The notes under the pieces were generated by a model. The model was not told the origin of the DNA and made no database searches. It worked only from the letters and a program-made list of their open reading frames with translations. Made by a program: the position numbers and the translations under genes. A DNA stretch of 64,000 nucleotides from Lysobacter solisilvae (GTDB lineage: Bacteria; Pseudomonadota; Gammaproteobacteria; Xanthomonadales; Xanthomonadaceae): contig NZ_CP071518.1 in the NCBI RefSeq assembly GCF_016613535.2, forward strand, positions 2,046,001 through 2,110,000, in the 5' to 3' direction. Shown here piece after piece: positions 35,007 through 44,106 of the stretch (position 1 is its first letter; the number at the start of each line of letters is the position of its first letter).

Positions 35007-37165
35007 ACCGCATCCTGCTGGTCGACCTTGGCGAACGCGAGCTGAAAAAGCGTCAGGAGCTGCGTGCACGCCGGCAAGTCCTCGAAACCATCAAGAACAC
35101 CGCCGCGACCAGCGGCGGCCTGAGCCCGAAACAGAACGACGAGCTGGAGGAGATCCGCAAGCAGCTCGCCAGCGACATCACCACCGACACGTTCTACCAG
35201 CTGGTCGCCGCGACCCACCAGCAGAAGGACTGGTCCACGCTCGTTGCCGGTGCCGAGTTCGTCCACGAGTACGGCCTGGTGGGCAGCCAGCGCACTCTGG
35301 GCGCCGCGTTGTCACCCATGAAGGAGGCCGAGCGCGAGATCGCGGCGATCTGCGGCCTGCTGCAGGTGGACGGCTACACCGACGCCAGCCGCCCGGATTT
35401 CGTCCAGAAGGTCAGCGTGGCCCAGGGCGAGTACCGCAAGAACCGCAAGCTGTTCGATGCCGCATTCCTGCAGCTGGGCGACAAGTACAAGGTCAGCCTG
35501 CAGACGCAGATCGCCTCGTGCCAGGTCGACCGCCACATCCTGGGCTGCGTCACCCCGGGCGGTAATCCCGAGACGCGCGACCAGGGCGGCGACTTCGAGA
35601 CCGCCAAGCGCGAAGCGGTGGCCAAGGCGCAGGCGGCGCAGGCGCAGGCGACCACCGCCCGCCAGGCGGCCAACACCGCGGCGGCGGCGGCCAAGACCGC
35701 CGAGGCCGCACGCCTGGCCGCCGACGCCGAGCTGGCCACGGCGGAAGCCAAGGCCACGCTGACCCGCGCGGCCCGCAAAGGCCTGACCGCCGACGAGCTC
35801 AAGGCGCTGTCGGATGCCTTGAAGCTCGCCAGGACCAAGGCCAAGACCGCCGCGGCCGACGCGAAAGTCGCCGAGCTGCAGGCCACCACCACGGCCGCGA
35901 CGGCGACGGCGGCTGAAAACGACGCCACCGCCGCGAACCAGGCCGCGACCGACGCCGAAGTGAGTCGTTCGATCGCCGCCTCCATCGCCGCGATGACGCC
36001 CGGACCGAACGAGACCGTCTGCGCCCTGAGTGCCCGCAACCTGGCGGGCGTCGTGCGCCGCCTGGCCACCGATGGGGTCAGCGCCAACGACGCCTGGCTC
36101 GCCAGCCGCATCCAGAACGTCTACGACATGCAGACCGGCGTCGTGGCAGGCGCACCGCCTTCGGCGATGGAGATCATGCTGCCGGACCTGGATGAATCCA
36201 CCGACGTGGAAATAATCAAGGAGAACCTGCATGCGGTGCAGGCGATCTACTTCGCCTACATGCTGGAGGAGATGCGGCTGCCGCAGGTCGTCGAGCGCAT
36301 CGTCGAACTGTTCCGCGGCGGCCTGCTGCCGCTGGGCCGGGGCAAGGCGGGCGACTACCTGTTCCGCTACTTCAAGACGGCGTCCGAACGCATCACCGAA
36401 GGCGAGCGGCGCGACCTGTACATGCGGGCCTTCGGTGCGCCCGGTGGCGACGCCAACAACAACCAGCCCAACCGCGAGTTCAACGAACTGTGGCTGCGCT
36501 TCGTCTCGTCGGTGTCGTCCTTCGGCCGCCAGCTCAGCGTCGACCGCCTGCTGCGCACCAACATCCCGGTGGCGGTGTCGCAGGAGCAGGTGCGCAAGTC
36601 CGCGCGCGACCTGGCCGCCAGCCTGTCGCGCTGCGGCTACGGCATCGCGTATTTCGCCGCCACCGAGCTGCAGGCGATGATCCTGGAATACCGCGACCTG
36701 CTGAGCGACCCGGAAGTGCGCGGTGCATTCGGCGCACGCGACATGTGGCAGGTGATCGACCAGGTGAACGTCAACTACCTGGGCGGCGCGCGCAACACGC
36801 ACCGCTACCGCACCCAGGCCCGCGCCGGCGCCGTGATCATCCGCTGGCTGGCCAACAACCACCAGCGCATCACCGGCCGCTTCGGCGAGGTGATCTCGCT
36901 CAGTGCACTGACCAACCCGCAGCTGCGCGGCAGCGACCAGCCCACGGTCGAGCCCAACGACTGGGATCTGGTCCAGGCCTGCGAGCAGTGGCTGGCGGTG
37001 GGCGGGGTGCAGGAGTCGAGCGTGGAGGAATACGCGCAGCCCATGGAATCGCCGGTCATCACCAGCAAGCCCATGGACCAGCTGCCGCAGTTCGCCCGCG
37101 ACCTGCTCGACTCGGTGCCGATTCCCGCCGGGTTCAACGGCAATGGCGGGTTGCCGATGCATTGA
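35003..37165 (+). CDS. Large coiled-coil cluster protein, unknown function
   Basis: The 720-residue protein has an N-terminal helical region (ELKKRQELRARRQVLETIKN...ELEEIRKQLAS), a central Ala/Lys/Thr-rich coiled coil (about residues 205-330; AKAQAAQAQATTARQAANTA and similar) and a mixed C-terminal domain of about 390 residues (VVERIVELFRGGLLPLGRG, MWQVIDQVNVNYLGGARN). The long heptad-like segment suggests an oligomeric or scaffold role. No known family was recognised. Its start overlaps the preceding stop (ATGA), but a 101-base gap follows. Confidence 0.82.
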   Translation: MNRILLVDLGERELKKRQELRARRQVLETIKNTAATSGGLSPKQNDELEEIRKQLASDITTDTFYQLVAATHQQKDWSTLVAGAEFVHEYGLVGSQRTLGAALSPMKEAEREIAAICGLLQVDGYTDASRPDFVQKVSVAQGEYRKNRKLFDAAFLQLGDKYKVSLQTQIASCQVDRHILGCVTPGGNPETRDQGGDFETAKREAVAKAQAAQAQATTARQAANTAAAAAKTAEAARLAADAELATAEAKATLTRAARKGLTADELKALSDALKLARTKAKTAAADAKVAELQATTTAATATAAENDATAANQAATDAEVSRSIAASIAAMTPGPNETVCALSARNLAGVVRRLATDGVSANDAWLASRIQNVYDMQTGVVAGAPPSAMEIMLPDLDESTDVEIIKENLHAVQAIYFAYMLEEMRLPQVVERIVELFRGGLLPLGRGKAGDYLFRYFKTASERITEGERRDLYMRAFGAPGGDANNNQPNREFNELWLRFVSSVSSFGRQLSVDRLLRTNIPVAVSQEQVRKSARDLAASLSRCGYGIAYFAATELQAMILEYRDLLSDPEVRGAFGARDMWQVIDQVNVNYLGGARNTHRYRTQARAGAVIIRWLANNHQRITGRFGEVISLSALTNPQLRGSDQPTVEPNDWDLVQACEQWLAVGGVQESSVEEYAQPMESPVITSKPMDQLPQFARDLLDSVPIPAGFNGNGGLPMH

Positions 37166-37266
37166 CGATGCATTGATCGGTGCCGCCCCACGGCGGACGC
37201 GACGGCCGCAGCCTGACCTCCGGCCGCCGCGTCCACCACCTCCCATCCTTCAATGGAACTGCCGTC

Positions 37267-38340
37267 ATGAATGCCATGGTCCAACCGCAGACGCGCACGC
37301 AGCAGCCGCCCAAGGCGGTGTCCCACATGGTGAAGCACTCGCTCCAGCAGGCCTCGCAGGCGCTGGGGACGCGCGATCCGCTGCCCTACCTGGACGGGCT
37401 GATCGACCGCACGTTCTACCTGCCCGACGACGACACCTCGTACGCGCGCAACGCGCTGGCTCCCGGCGCGGTGCCCTACGAACCGTCGTTCTCCGAGTCC
37501 GAACCCAACGCACTGCGCTTCACCATCGCCCCGCTGGGCCCGAACGCACCGCCGGTGGCGCGCCGTGACGAGGCCACCCGCGAGATGCGCCGGCTGATCG
37601 CACCGATCTTCGGCCGCGACGCGCTGCGCTGGTTCGACTCGCGCAGCGAGCAATGGCGTGGCTTCGACGGTCTGAGCTGGATGAACTACGGTGCCTGGTT
37701 CGGCAGCGCGTTCGACGAGGACGGCCTGTACGCGGCCAAGATCTACTACGAGCTGCTGCCGACCCAGATCGACGCACTCGCGCCCGGCCTCGCCCAGCTC
37801 ACGCGGCAGGTGATGACCGAGATGCCCAACCTGATGCCGATCTTCACCTCGATCGGCTGCAAGCGCGAAACCGGCAGCCAGCGCGTGACCTTCCTGCACC
37901 GCGGGCCGATGCAGGTCGCCTCGCTCGGGCCGCTGATGAACCGGCTTGGCATCGGCCACCAGTTGCCGAGCCTGATGCGCATCGTCGGCGTCGCCCTGGG
38001 CGGGCGCTTCGAGTTGCCCGCCGGCGGCGTGCTGGTGGGCATGCGCGAGACGGGCGAGGGCGTGGAGCTCAAGCTGGAGATCCTGCTGGCCGCGATCCCC
38101 GACCTGCCGGCGCGCTTCCTCGACCTGCTCAAGCTGGGCCTGGCCGAACGTCCGCGCCAGTTGGCCGCGCTGTCGCGCTGGCTGGACGCCTTCGGCATGG
38201 ACGACGCCAACGAGCAGGGCCACTTCTCCGTGCTCAGCATCCGCGTGACGCCGCATTCGGCCGCGCGCATCAGCCTGTACGTGCGGCCGATCGAATTCGA
38301 GATGCGCGAGCAGATCGAGGAGGGCCGGGCCTTCCAGTAG
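37267..38340 (+). CDS. Cluster protein, unknown function
   Basis: The 357-residue protein has no signal peptide or membrane segment. It contains several regularly spaced strands (LYAAKIYYELLP, GVELKLEILLAA, RISLYVRPIEFEM) after helical segments, and ends with GHFSVLSIRVTPHSAARISLYVRP. This alternation recalls the ABBA fold of aromatic prenyltransferases, but key residues were not matched and I give it little weight. It is the only cluster gene with any hint of small-molecule chemistry. ATG at 37267 is preferred over 37180, whose extension is Arg/His-rich and looks non-coding. Confidence 0.75.
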   Translation: MNAMVQPQTRTQQPPKAVSHMVKHSLQQASQALGTRDPLPYLDGLIDRTFYLPDDDTSYARNALAPGAVPYEPSFSESEPNALRFTIAPLGPNAPPVARRDEATREMRRLIAPIFGRDALRWFDSRSEQWRGFDGLSWMNYGAWFGSAFDEDGLYAAKIYYELLPTQIDALAPGLAQLTRQVMTEMPNLMPIFTSIGCKRETGSQRVTFLHRGPMQVASLGPLMNRLGIGHQLPSLMRIVGVALGGRFELPAGGVLVGMRETGEGVELKLEILLAAIPDLPARFLDLLKLGLAERPRQLAALSRWLDAFGMDDANEQGHFSVLSIRVTPHSAARISLYVRPIEFEMREQIEEGRAFQ

Positions 38341-38403
38341 TCGCCACAGCGCGCGTCGCAGCACGCGTGAGTTCCCGTCACCGCACCACTCCGGAGCGCC
38401 ACC

Positions 38404-39825
38404 ATGTCCGCCATCTTCCCCAGAACCGCCGCTGCCCCGGTCCGCGCCGTCACGCCGCCGGTGGACCGTTCGCTGATGGAAACCGCGCGGCACAAGGTCC
38501 GGGCGCTGCTGCAGAGCACCGACTCCTTCAGCCACCTGCCACCGGACAAGGCCCAGGCGCTGGCCAAGGGCATGGTCGACATCGCGACCTACCTCACCCA
38601 GCCCGACGGCGTGCACCTGAGCCGGGCGCAGGTGGCGCCGGCGGTGCGCTCGCTGGCGGGCGATGACAGCACGCCCCTGCCCAATGCCGACCAGCCCGAG
38701 TTCGGCACCGCGCTGAAGACCGGTGTCGAGCAGGCTGGCGCGCTGATGCAGGCGGTCAACTTCCCGTCCTTCGTCAGCGGGCTGATCGACGGCGTGTTCA
38801 ATTCCATCGTGACCTCCTCGATCCAGCAGATGGAGGCCTACGCCAAGCTCGTGGCCGATGTATCCAAGAGCCTCAACCAGTTTCGCGACGACAACACCAC
38901 GCAGAACCAGGGCCGCGACCATCTGGTCGAGCAGTTTCCGGAAATCTTCCAGCTGCAGATGGGCGGCGGCGACTGGGGCGACTTCGGCGGCTTCGGCGAC
39001 GACAGCGGCCAGGCCGCGCCCGCCGGCCCGCGTGTCGCACTGCGCCCGGACGTGGACGAGAAGGCCGCGATCGCGCGTATCAACCAGAGCCTGCCGCTGG
39101 ACCAGCCGATCACCCGGCTGGACGACGAACTGGTGGAGGCCCTGCTGGTGCCGGCCGCGCGCACCCAGATCGCCACCGGCCGGCAGCAGTTGCTGGCGAC
39201 GATCGTGATGCTGGGCATCAACCGCATCGTGGTGACCGACGGCAAGATCTCCGCCAAGGTCATGTACGACTTCCAGGCGCGCGACAACCTCAAGTACCGC
39301 AACAGCGCGACCAAGTACGACCACCAGAAGGACGCCTACGGCAACGTGCAGATGGCACGCGCGGAGGAGGGATCGAACGAGAGCAACGTGGAGCAGGGCA
39401 CCGTGGCCCGCGATTCCAGCGGCAACGCGATCCGCGGCGGGTACTACTACGGCAGCGGGTATTTCGGCGGCGGCGCGCCGGCGCGGGAGGGCGGTACTTC
39501 CTATGCCAAGGGCGACTACAAGTACAACGAGACGCCGATCATCAAGATGATGAGCACCTCGCAGCTGCAGAACGACGCCTCGCTGCAGGCCAAGGCCAGC
39601 CTGGCGGGGCAGGTGGAGGTCAACTTCAAGAGCGACTACATGCCGCTGGAGAAGCTCGCCAACCCGGAGGCCATCGCGGCGATCCAGATGAACGCACAAC
39701 CGGGGATGGTCAGGACGATGGCCAACCGCCCGCCGGCACCGGCCGCCGGCGCCACACCCGCCGCTGGCACGACGCCCGCGGCGGCGACGCCGGCCGCCAC
39801 GCCGGCACCCACCCCCACACCGTAA
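38404..39825 (+). CDS. Cluster paralog 2, unrecognised family
   Basis: The 473-residue protein has the N-terminal helical unit of the family (ARHKVRALLQSTDSFSHLPP...LAKGMVDIATYL), the shared FPSFVSGLIDGVFNSIVTSS-IQQMEAY block, and the strand block RQQLLATIVMLGINRIVVTD-GKISAKVMYDF. A Gly/Tyr-rich insert (GYYYGSGYFGGG) follows, then VEVNFKSDYMPLEKLANPEA. The tail is Ala/Pro/Thr-rich. The insert between the strands is the main difference from the other copies. No function is known. Confidence 0.82.
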   Translation: MSAIFPRTAAAPVRAVTPPVDRSLMETARHKVRALLQSTDSFSHLPPDKAQALAKGMVDIATYLTQPDGVHLSRAQVAPAVRSLAGDDSTPLPNADQPEFGTALKTGVEQAGALMQAVNFPSFVSGLIDGVFNSIVTSSIQQMEAYAKLVADVSKSLNQFRDDNTTQNQGRDHLVEQFPEIFQLQMGGGDWGDFGGFGDDSGQAAPAGPRVALRPDVDEKAAIARINQSLPLDQPITRLDDELVEALLVPAARTQIATGRQQLLATIVMLGINRIVVTDGKISAKVMYDFQARDNLKYRNSATKYDHQKDAYGNVQMARAEEGSNESNVEQGTVARDSSGNAIRGGYYYGSGYFGGGAPAREGGTSYAKGDYKYNETPIIKMMSTSQLQNDASLQAKASLAGQVEVNFKSDYMPLEKLANPEAIAAIQMNAQPGMVRTMANRPPAPAAGATPAAGTTPAAATPAATPAPTPTP

Positions 39826-39849
39826 TTCCGCGCGAGCCCCATTGCTGCC

Positions 39850-41160
39850 ATGAGCGCCGCCATGAACGCATCCGCCACCACTTCCATCCTGCCCCGGCCG
39901 ACCACCGCCGGGCCTGCGGTCGCCAGCGCGGGCGCCACGCCGGCATGGCTGGACGACGAGACGCTCGACGCCGTGCGTCCCGCGGTCAAGCAGTTGCTCC
40001 TGTCGTCCGACGGCTTCCGGCAGATGCCCGCCGCGCAGCAGCAGGAACTGGCCCGCAACATGGTGCGCGTGGCGTCCTACATGGCCAATCCGCAGGGCCT
40101 CGCCAAGGAGGAACTCACACCGGGTCGCGGCGTGCTGGCCAAGGAGCAATCGGCGCCGACCGACCTCGCGCGCGCGCTGGCCGGCGAAGTCGACCAGGCC
40201 AAGCGCAAGGCGTCGGAGAAGGTCGGCACGTTCGCCGGCAGTGATTTTGACGCAGGGTCGGTGCGGCAGGGCGCCGACAACTTCAAGAAGTTCGTGGGCT
40301 CGGTGGATTTTCCCGCGTTCGTCGGTGGCCTGATCCAGAATGTCTTCCAGGCGATCGTCAACGCATCGATCCAGCAGATGAACGCCTACGGCGAGCTGCT
40401 CAAGTCCGTGGCGCAGACGGTGGACCAGTTCGCCGCCGACAACATCAGCCTCAACAACGCACGCGACTGGCTGGTCGACCGCTTCCCCGGCGACGTGGTG
40501 ATCGACACCAGCGATGACAGCAGTGGCCCGCGCCTGGGCGTGGGCAACGAGGACAATGCCGACGCGGCCCTGGCCAGGATGAACCAGGAACTGCAGCTGG
40601 CCGAGCCGATCACGGACCTGTCCGATCCCGACCAGGAAGGCCGCCTGGTGCAGGCCGCGCGCATGCAGATGGCGCGCAGCCGCCAGCAGCTGCTGTCGTC
40701 GATGGTGATCCTGGGCATCAACCGGATCGTCGTGACCGACGGCGCCATCAATGCCAAGGTCGTGTTCGACTTCCGTGCGTCCGACCAGGCCCAGCGCGTC
40801 GCGGCCGCCTCCCTGTACGACCGCGACAGCAGCTACAACAAGAACACCACTGTCGCCGGCGCGCACTTCGGCTGGGGCGGGGCGGCCAGTGCCAACACCA
40901 ACGTGCAGTCACACATGACCACGGTGGGTTCCTCGGTGGACGAGAACTCCGAGTCGAAGCAGGAGATGAAGGCCAAGCTCACCGGCGAGGTGCGGGTGAA
41001 CTTCAAGTCGGACTACTTCCCGATGGAAAAGCTGGCCTCGCCCGGCATGATCGCCAGCATCCAGGGCAACGCCACGCCGTTCGACCCCAACGTGCCCGCC
41101 AACCAGCGCGGCGCGCCAGCCGCAGCCGGCGGTGCCGCCGCCGCCGCGCCAGCACGTTGA
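39850..41160 (+). CDS. Cluster paralog 3, unrecognised family
   Basis: The 436-residue protein shares all blocks with the copy just upstream: AVKQLLLSSDGFRQMP...LARNMVRVASYM at the start, VDFPAFVGGLIQNVFQAIVN-ASIQQMNAY in the middle, then RQQLLSSMVILGINRIVVTD-GAINAKVVFDF and VRVNFKSDYFPMEKLASPGM. It lacks the Gly/Tyr-rich insert. A second ATG at 39862 is an alternative start. It follows the previous paralog by 24 bases. Confidence 0.82.
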   Translation: MSAAMNASATTSILPRPTTAGPAVASAGATPAWLDDETLDAVRPAVKQLLLSSDGFRQMPAAQQQELARNMVRVASYMANPQGLAKEELTPGRGVLAKEQSAPTDLARALAGEVDQAKRKASEKVGTFAGSDFDAGSVRQGADNFKKFVGSVDFPAFVGGLIQNVFQAIVNASIQQMNAYGELLKSVAQTVDQFAADNISLNNARDWLVDRFPGDVVIDTSDDSSGPRLGVGNEDNADAALARMNQELQLAEPITDLSDPDQEGRLVQAARMQMARSRQQLLSSMVILGINRIVVTDGAINAKVVFDFRASDQAQRVAAASLYDRDSSYNKNTTVAGAHFGWGGAASANTNVQSHMTTVGSSVDENSESKQEMKAKLTGEVRVNFKSDYFPMEKLASPGMIASIQGNATPFDPNVPANQRGAPAAAGGAAAAAPAR

Positions 41161-41170
41161 GACAGGCGCC

Positions 41171-42115
41171 ATGCCGCGCCTCGCCCCGCCCCCGCCGGAC
41201 ATCTGCTTCTACCCGAAGCAGGCCTATGCCGCGCTGCTGCACGCCGTGGCCACGGCCTTGTCGGCCCTGGACGCGCACGACGACGGGCTGGCGCGGGCGA
41301 TGGACCTGGGCGACAGCATCGATCTGCCACCGGGTGCACCCAATGCGCTCGACCGCGCGGCACTGCAGGCCGCCGCGCCGCTGTATTTCGCCAGCGAACT
41401 GGAAAAGGCCGGCCTGCTGCCTACGGCAGACCTGGTCTGCGGACTGTTCGCCAGCGGCACGGTGACCCAGCCGCTGGGACCGACCGCGCAACTGCTGCAT
41501 GCGTTCTGGCGCGGGCGGCGCGAACGGCTGGATGCGAACGAACGCGAAGCGATCTTCGCCCGCGTCATCGAGGCGCCGCACTTCGACGTGCTGATGGCCG
41601 GCCTGTGCGAAGCCCTCGTCGCCCAGGCCGACGGCAGCGACCTGCGCGAAGGCGTGACGTTGTCGGCTCGCGCGATGTCGATGGGCGAGTTCCTGGCGCA
41701 GCGCGTGGACCCGATGGCGACCCTCGCCGCGCGCGACATCGTGGCCACCATCAACACCGCCCTGGGTTTCCTGCGCGACCGCCTGCTGCAGGTGGCCTTC
41801 GGCGTCAATTCGCTGTGGGCACTGGTGGCGATCGCACGCCAGCAGGACGGCGCACCCGCCGGCGCGGGCGCCCTGCAGCAGCACGTGGAGGCTGGACGCA
41901 GCGGCCAGACAGTGCTGCTGTGGCTGGCCGAGCATTTCAGCGAAACCACGCCGCAGCTCGACCTGGGCGATCCGGCCCAGCGCGGCGCCGTGGAAGCCGC
42001 CCAGCGCTGGCTGGCCTCGCGTCCGCTGGCCGCGCGTCAGCAGCGGCCGCAGCGGCCTGAATCTGCGCCGGACGCGGCCTATCCAGGCTACCCCGCGCTG
42101 CAGATGGCCATGTGA
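41171..42115 (+). CDS. Cluster protein, unknown function
   Basis: The 314-residue protein is largely helical (AALLHAVATALSALDAHDDG, ALYFASELEKAGLLP-type helices, VVATINTALGFLRDRLLQVA). Its mid-region (LYFASELEKAGLLPTADLVC) faintly echoes IYFAYMLEEMRLPQVVERIV in the coiled-coil protein at 35003, so the two may be distant relatives. It begins 10 bases after the previous stop and the next gene begins 9 bases after it. No family was recognised. Confidence 0.78.
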   Translation: MPRLAPPPPDICFYPKQAYAALLHAVATALSALDAHDDGLARAMDLGDSIDLPPGAPNALDRAALQAAAPLYFASELEKAGLLPTADLVCGLFASGTVTQPLGPTAQLLHAFWRGRRERLDANEREAIFARVIEAPHFDVLMAGLCEALVAQADGSDLREGVTLSARAMSMGEFLAQRVDPMATLAARDIVATINTALGFLRDRLLQVAFGVNSLWALVAIARQQDGAPAGAGALQQHVEAGRSGQTVLLWLAEHFSETTPQLDLGDPAQRGAVEAAQRWLASRPLAARQQRPQRPESAPDAAYPGYPALQMAM

Positions 42116-42124
42116 GGCCGCGCG

Positions 42125-44014
42125 ATGAACGCCATGGTCGCGCCCACCCCGAGCCTGCACGCACCACCGCCGTGGATCCGCACGGCCGTGCGCGACGTGC
42201 TGGAGCGGTCGCCGAATTTCCAGAGCCTGCCGGAGACGCAGCGGACCGCGTTGGCGAAGGCGATGGTGAAGGTGTCCACGCTGGCGGCCGAACTGATCGT
42301 CGAGGAAGACCAGGCGCAGGGCGAGATCGACGAGCGCAAGGGCCCGCGCACCGCGGCGCCGCTGGCACGCGCCCAGGAACAGCCCGACTTCGCCGCCTCC
42401 GCCGACCGCATGTCGCAGGTGACCCAGAACGTGCTCAACGCGGTGTCCTTCCCGCGCTTCTGTACCGACCTGATCAACGGCGTCTTCAAGGCCATGCTCG
42501 ATTCCAGCGCGCAGCAGATGCAGCAGTACGTACAGCTGCTCAACGCCGTTGGCGCGTCCGCGGACGGATTCGAGCGCACGCAGTTCGGGTTGCCGCAGGT
42601 GCGGCAGTGGGTGGCCGACCACTTCCCGGAGGCCATCGAGTACGAGACCCCCGATCCCGACGACGGGCCGCCGGATCCGGAGGAGGTCGCCAACATCCGG
42701 TTGCGCCTCAAGGGCGGCGCTTCGATGCCCAACGCAGAGGAGATCCGCGCCAGCCTGGGCATGGGGCCCGAGGAATCGGTCGATGCCAGCAATCCGGAGC
42801 AGCTGGTGCCGCTGGCGCGCCGTTATCTGGCCCGGCAACGCCAGCAGATGCTGGCGACGATGGTGATGATGGGCATGCAGAGGATCGTGATCGACAGCGG
42901 CAAGATCAACGCTGCGATGCGCTTCCACATCGACACGCGCAGCGCAGCCAACGAAGACCGCGGCAGCCAGTTCGAGACCCGGCACAAGATGGGCGGCTCG
43001 GGCAGCTTCGGCGTCGGCCCGTGGGGCGTGAGTGCGCAGACCGAGCACAGCATCGGCTACGTCTCCACCCAGCGTTCGCAGCGGACCGAGGAGATGAACA
43101 CCGACCTGGAGCTGAACTCCTCGGTCGAGCTCAACTTCCGCAGCGACTACCTGCCGCTCAACCAGATGGCCGCGCAGGCGCAGGCCGATCGCATCCGCAA
43201 CGCCTCGATCAATCCCGCGGCGATGCCAGACCCCGGCGCCGAGCGGACCGCGCGACTGCAGGCGCAGATGGGTTCCGAACGCGAACGACGCGCCGGCATC
43301 GATACCGCGACGCGCAGTCCGGCGCCGGCGCCGGCGGCCGCGCCTGCCGCTGGGGCGCCCGCAGCTGGAGCGCCTGCGACAGGCGCACCCGCAGCGCGAC
43401 CACCCGCGTCAGGTGCGCCCGCGGCAGGTGCGCCCGCGGCAGGTGCGCCCGCGGCAGGTGCGCCCGCGGCAGGTGCGCCCGCGGCCGGTGCGCCTGCGGC
43501 AGGTGCTCCCGCAGCAGGTACTCCCGCGACTGGTGCACCGGCGACAGGTGCGCCTGCAGCGCGACCCCCGGCAACAGGTGCGCCTGCGACCGGAGCACCC
43601 GCGACGGGCGCGCCGGCGGCCGGTGTGCCTGCGGCCGGTGCGCCCGCGACAGGTGCGCCCGCGGCTGGTGCACCCGCCACAGGTGCTCCAGCAACTGGTA
43701 CTCCAGCGACTGGTACTCCAGCGACTGGTACTCCAGCGACTGGTGCGCCCGCAGCAGGTGCACCCGCCACCGGCAGCGTCGGTGCCACCGTCGGTTCGCA
43801 GGTCGGCGGGGCGGTGGGAGCAACGGCCGGCACCGCGGCGGGAACCGCCATTGGCGGCGCGATCGGTGCCGCCGCCGGCGGCGTCGGCGCTACGGTGGGC
43901 GCTCCCATCGGCGCGGCGGTGGGTGGTGCCGTGGGCACCGCCGTCGGCACTGCGGCGGGTGGTGCGATCGGTTCGACCATCGAGCAGATGGTGGCGGGCG
44001 CCACGCAGCGCTAG
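42125..44014 (+). CDS. Cluster paralog 4 with GAPAA repeats and glycine-zipper end
   Basis: The 629-residue protein keeps the family blocks (VRDVLERSPNFQSLP, FPRFCTDLINGVFKAMLDSSAQQM, RQQMLATMVMMGMQRIVIDS, VELNFRSDYLPLNQMA). After residue about 400 it continues in some thirty copies of a five-residue GAPAA/GAPAT repeat and ends in a glycine-zipper tract of about 70 residues (GATVGSQVGGAVGATAGTAA) typical of sequences that insert in membranes or pack tightly. It is the last gene of the cluster. The repeats are 15-bp near-identical DNA units. Confidence 0.85.
   Translation: MNAMVAPTPSLHAPPPWIRTAVRDVLERSPNFQSLPETQRTALAKAMVKVSTLAAELIVEEDQAQGEIDERKGPRTAAPLARAQEQPDFAASADRMSQVTQNVLNAVSFPRFCTDLINGVFKAMLDSSAQQMQQYVQLLNAVGASADGFERTQFGLPQVRQWVADHFPEAIEYETPDPDDGPPDPEEVANIRLRLKGGASMPNAEEIRASLGMGPEESVDASNPEQLVPLARRYLARQRQQMLATMVMMGMQRIVIDSGKINAAMRFHIDTRSAANEDRGSQFETRHKMGGSGSFGVGPWGVSAQTEHSIGYVSTQRSQRTEEMNTDLELNSSVELNFRSDYLPLNQMAAQAQADRIRNASINPAAMPDPGAERTARLQAQMGSERERRAGIDTATRSPAPAPAAAPAAGAPAAGAPATGAPAARPPASGAPAAGAPAAGAPAAGAPAAGAPAAGAPAAGAPAAGTPATGAPATGAPAARPPATGAPATGAPATGAPAAGVPAAGAPATGAPAAGAPATGAPATGTPATGTPATGTPATGAPAAGAPATGSVGATVGSQVGGAVGATAGTAAGTAIGGAIGAAAGGVGATVGAPIGAAVGGAVGTAVGTAAGGAIGSTIEQMVAGATQR
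43330..43770 (+). repeat. 15-bp coding tandem repeat (GAPAA-type)
   Basis: Inside the last cluster gene, about thirty 15-bp units of the type GGTGCGCCCGCGGCA run in frame. Several neighbours are identical (for example around 43421-43480 and 43694-43740). The antisense strand also stays open, which makes false reading frames there. Length variation between strains is likely. Confidence 0.88.
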
Positions 44015-44106
44015 CCGGGGCCGGCTTGGCTATCTGCGTCGCTTCGCCGGTCGGGGGCACCAAAGCTCACCAGACGGGTCCAGGCTTGGCAATGTCTGGC
44101 CGCCTT

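Noticed and set aside
36805..40866. Antisense open frame of 1353 codons over the cluster
   Set aside because: High GC content keeps the frame complementary to the true genes open. Its codon-position pattern and composition are typical of a shadow.
43147..44004. Antisense Ala/Pro/Val-rich frame opposite the last cluster gene
   Set aside because: It is the reverse translation of the 15-bp repeat. The plus strand has the conserved family blocks.
25482..44014. Prophage or contractile injection system
   Set aside because: No tail sheath, tube, baseplate, portal, terminase or AAA assembly ATPase was recognised. The giant hydrolase and four paralogs alone are not diagnostic.
25482..44014. Polyketide or nonribosomal peptide cluster suggested by the SARP regulator
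   Set aside because: No ketosynthase, condensation, adenylation or carrier domain is encoded.
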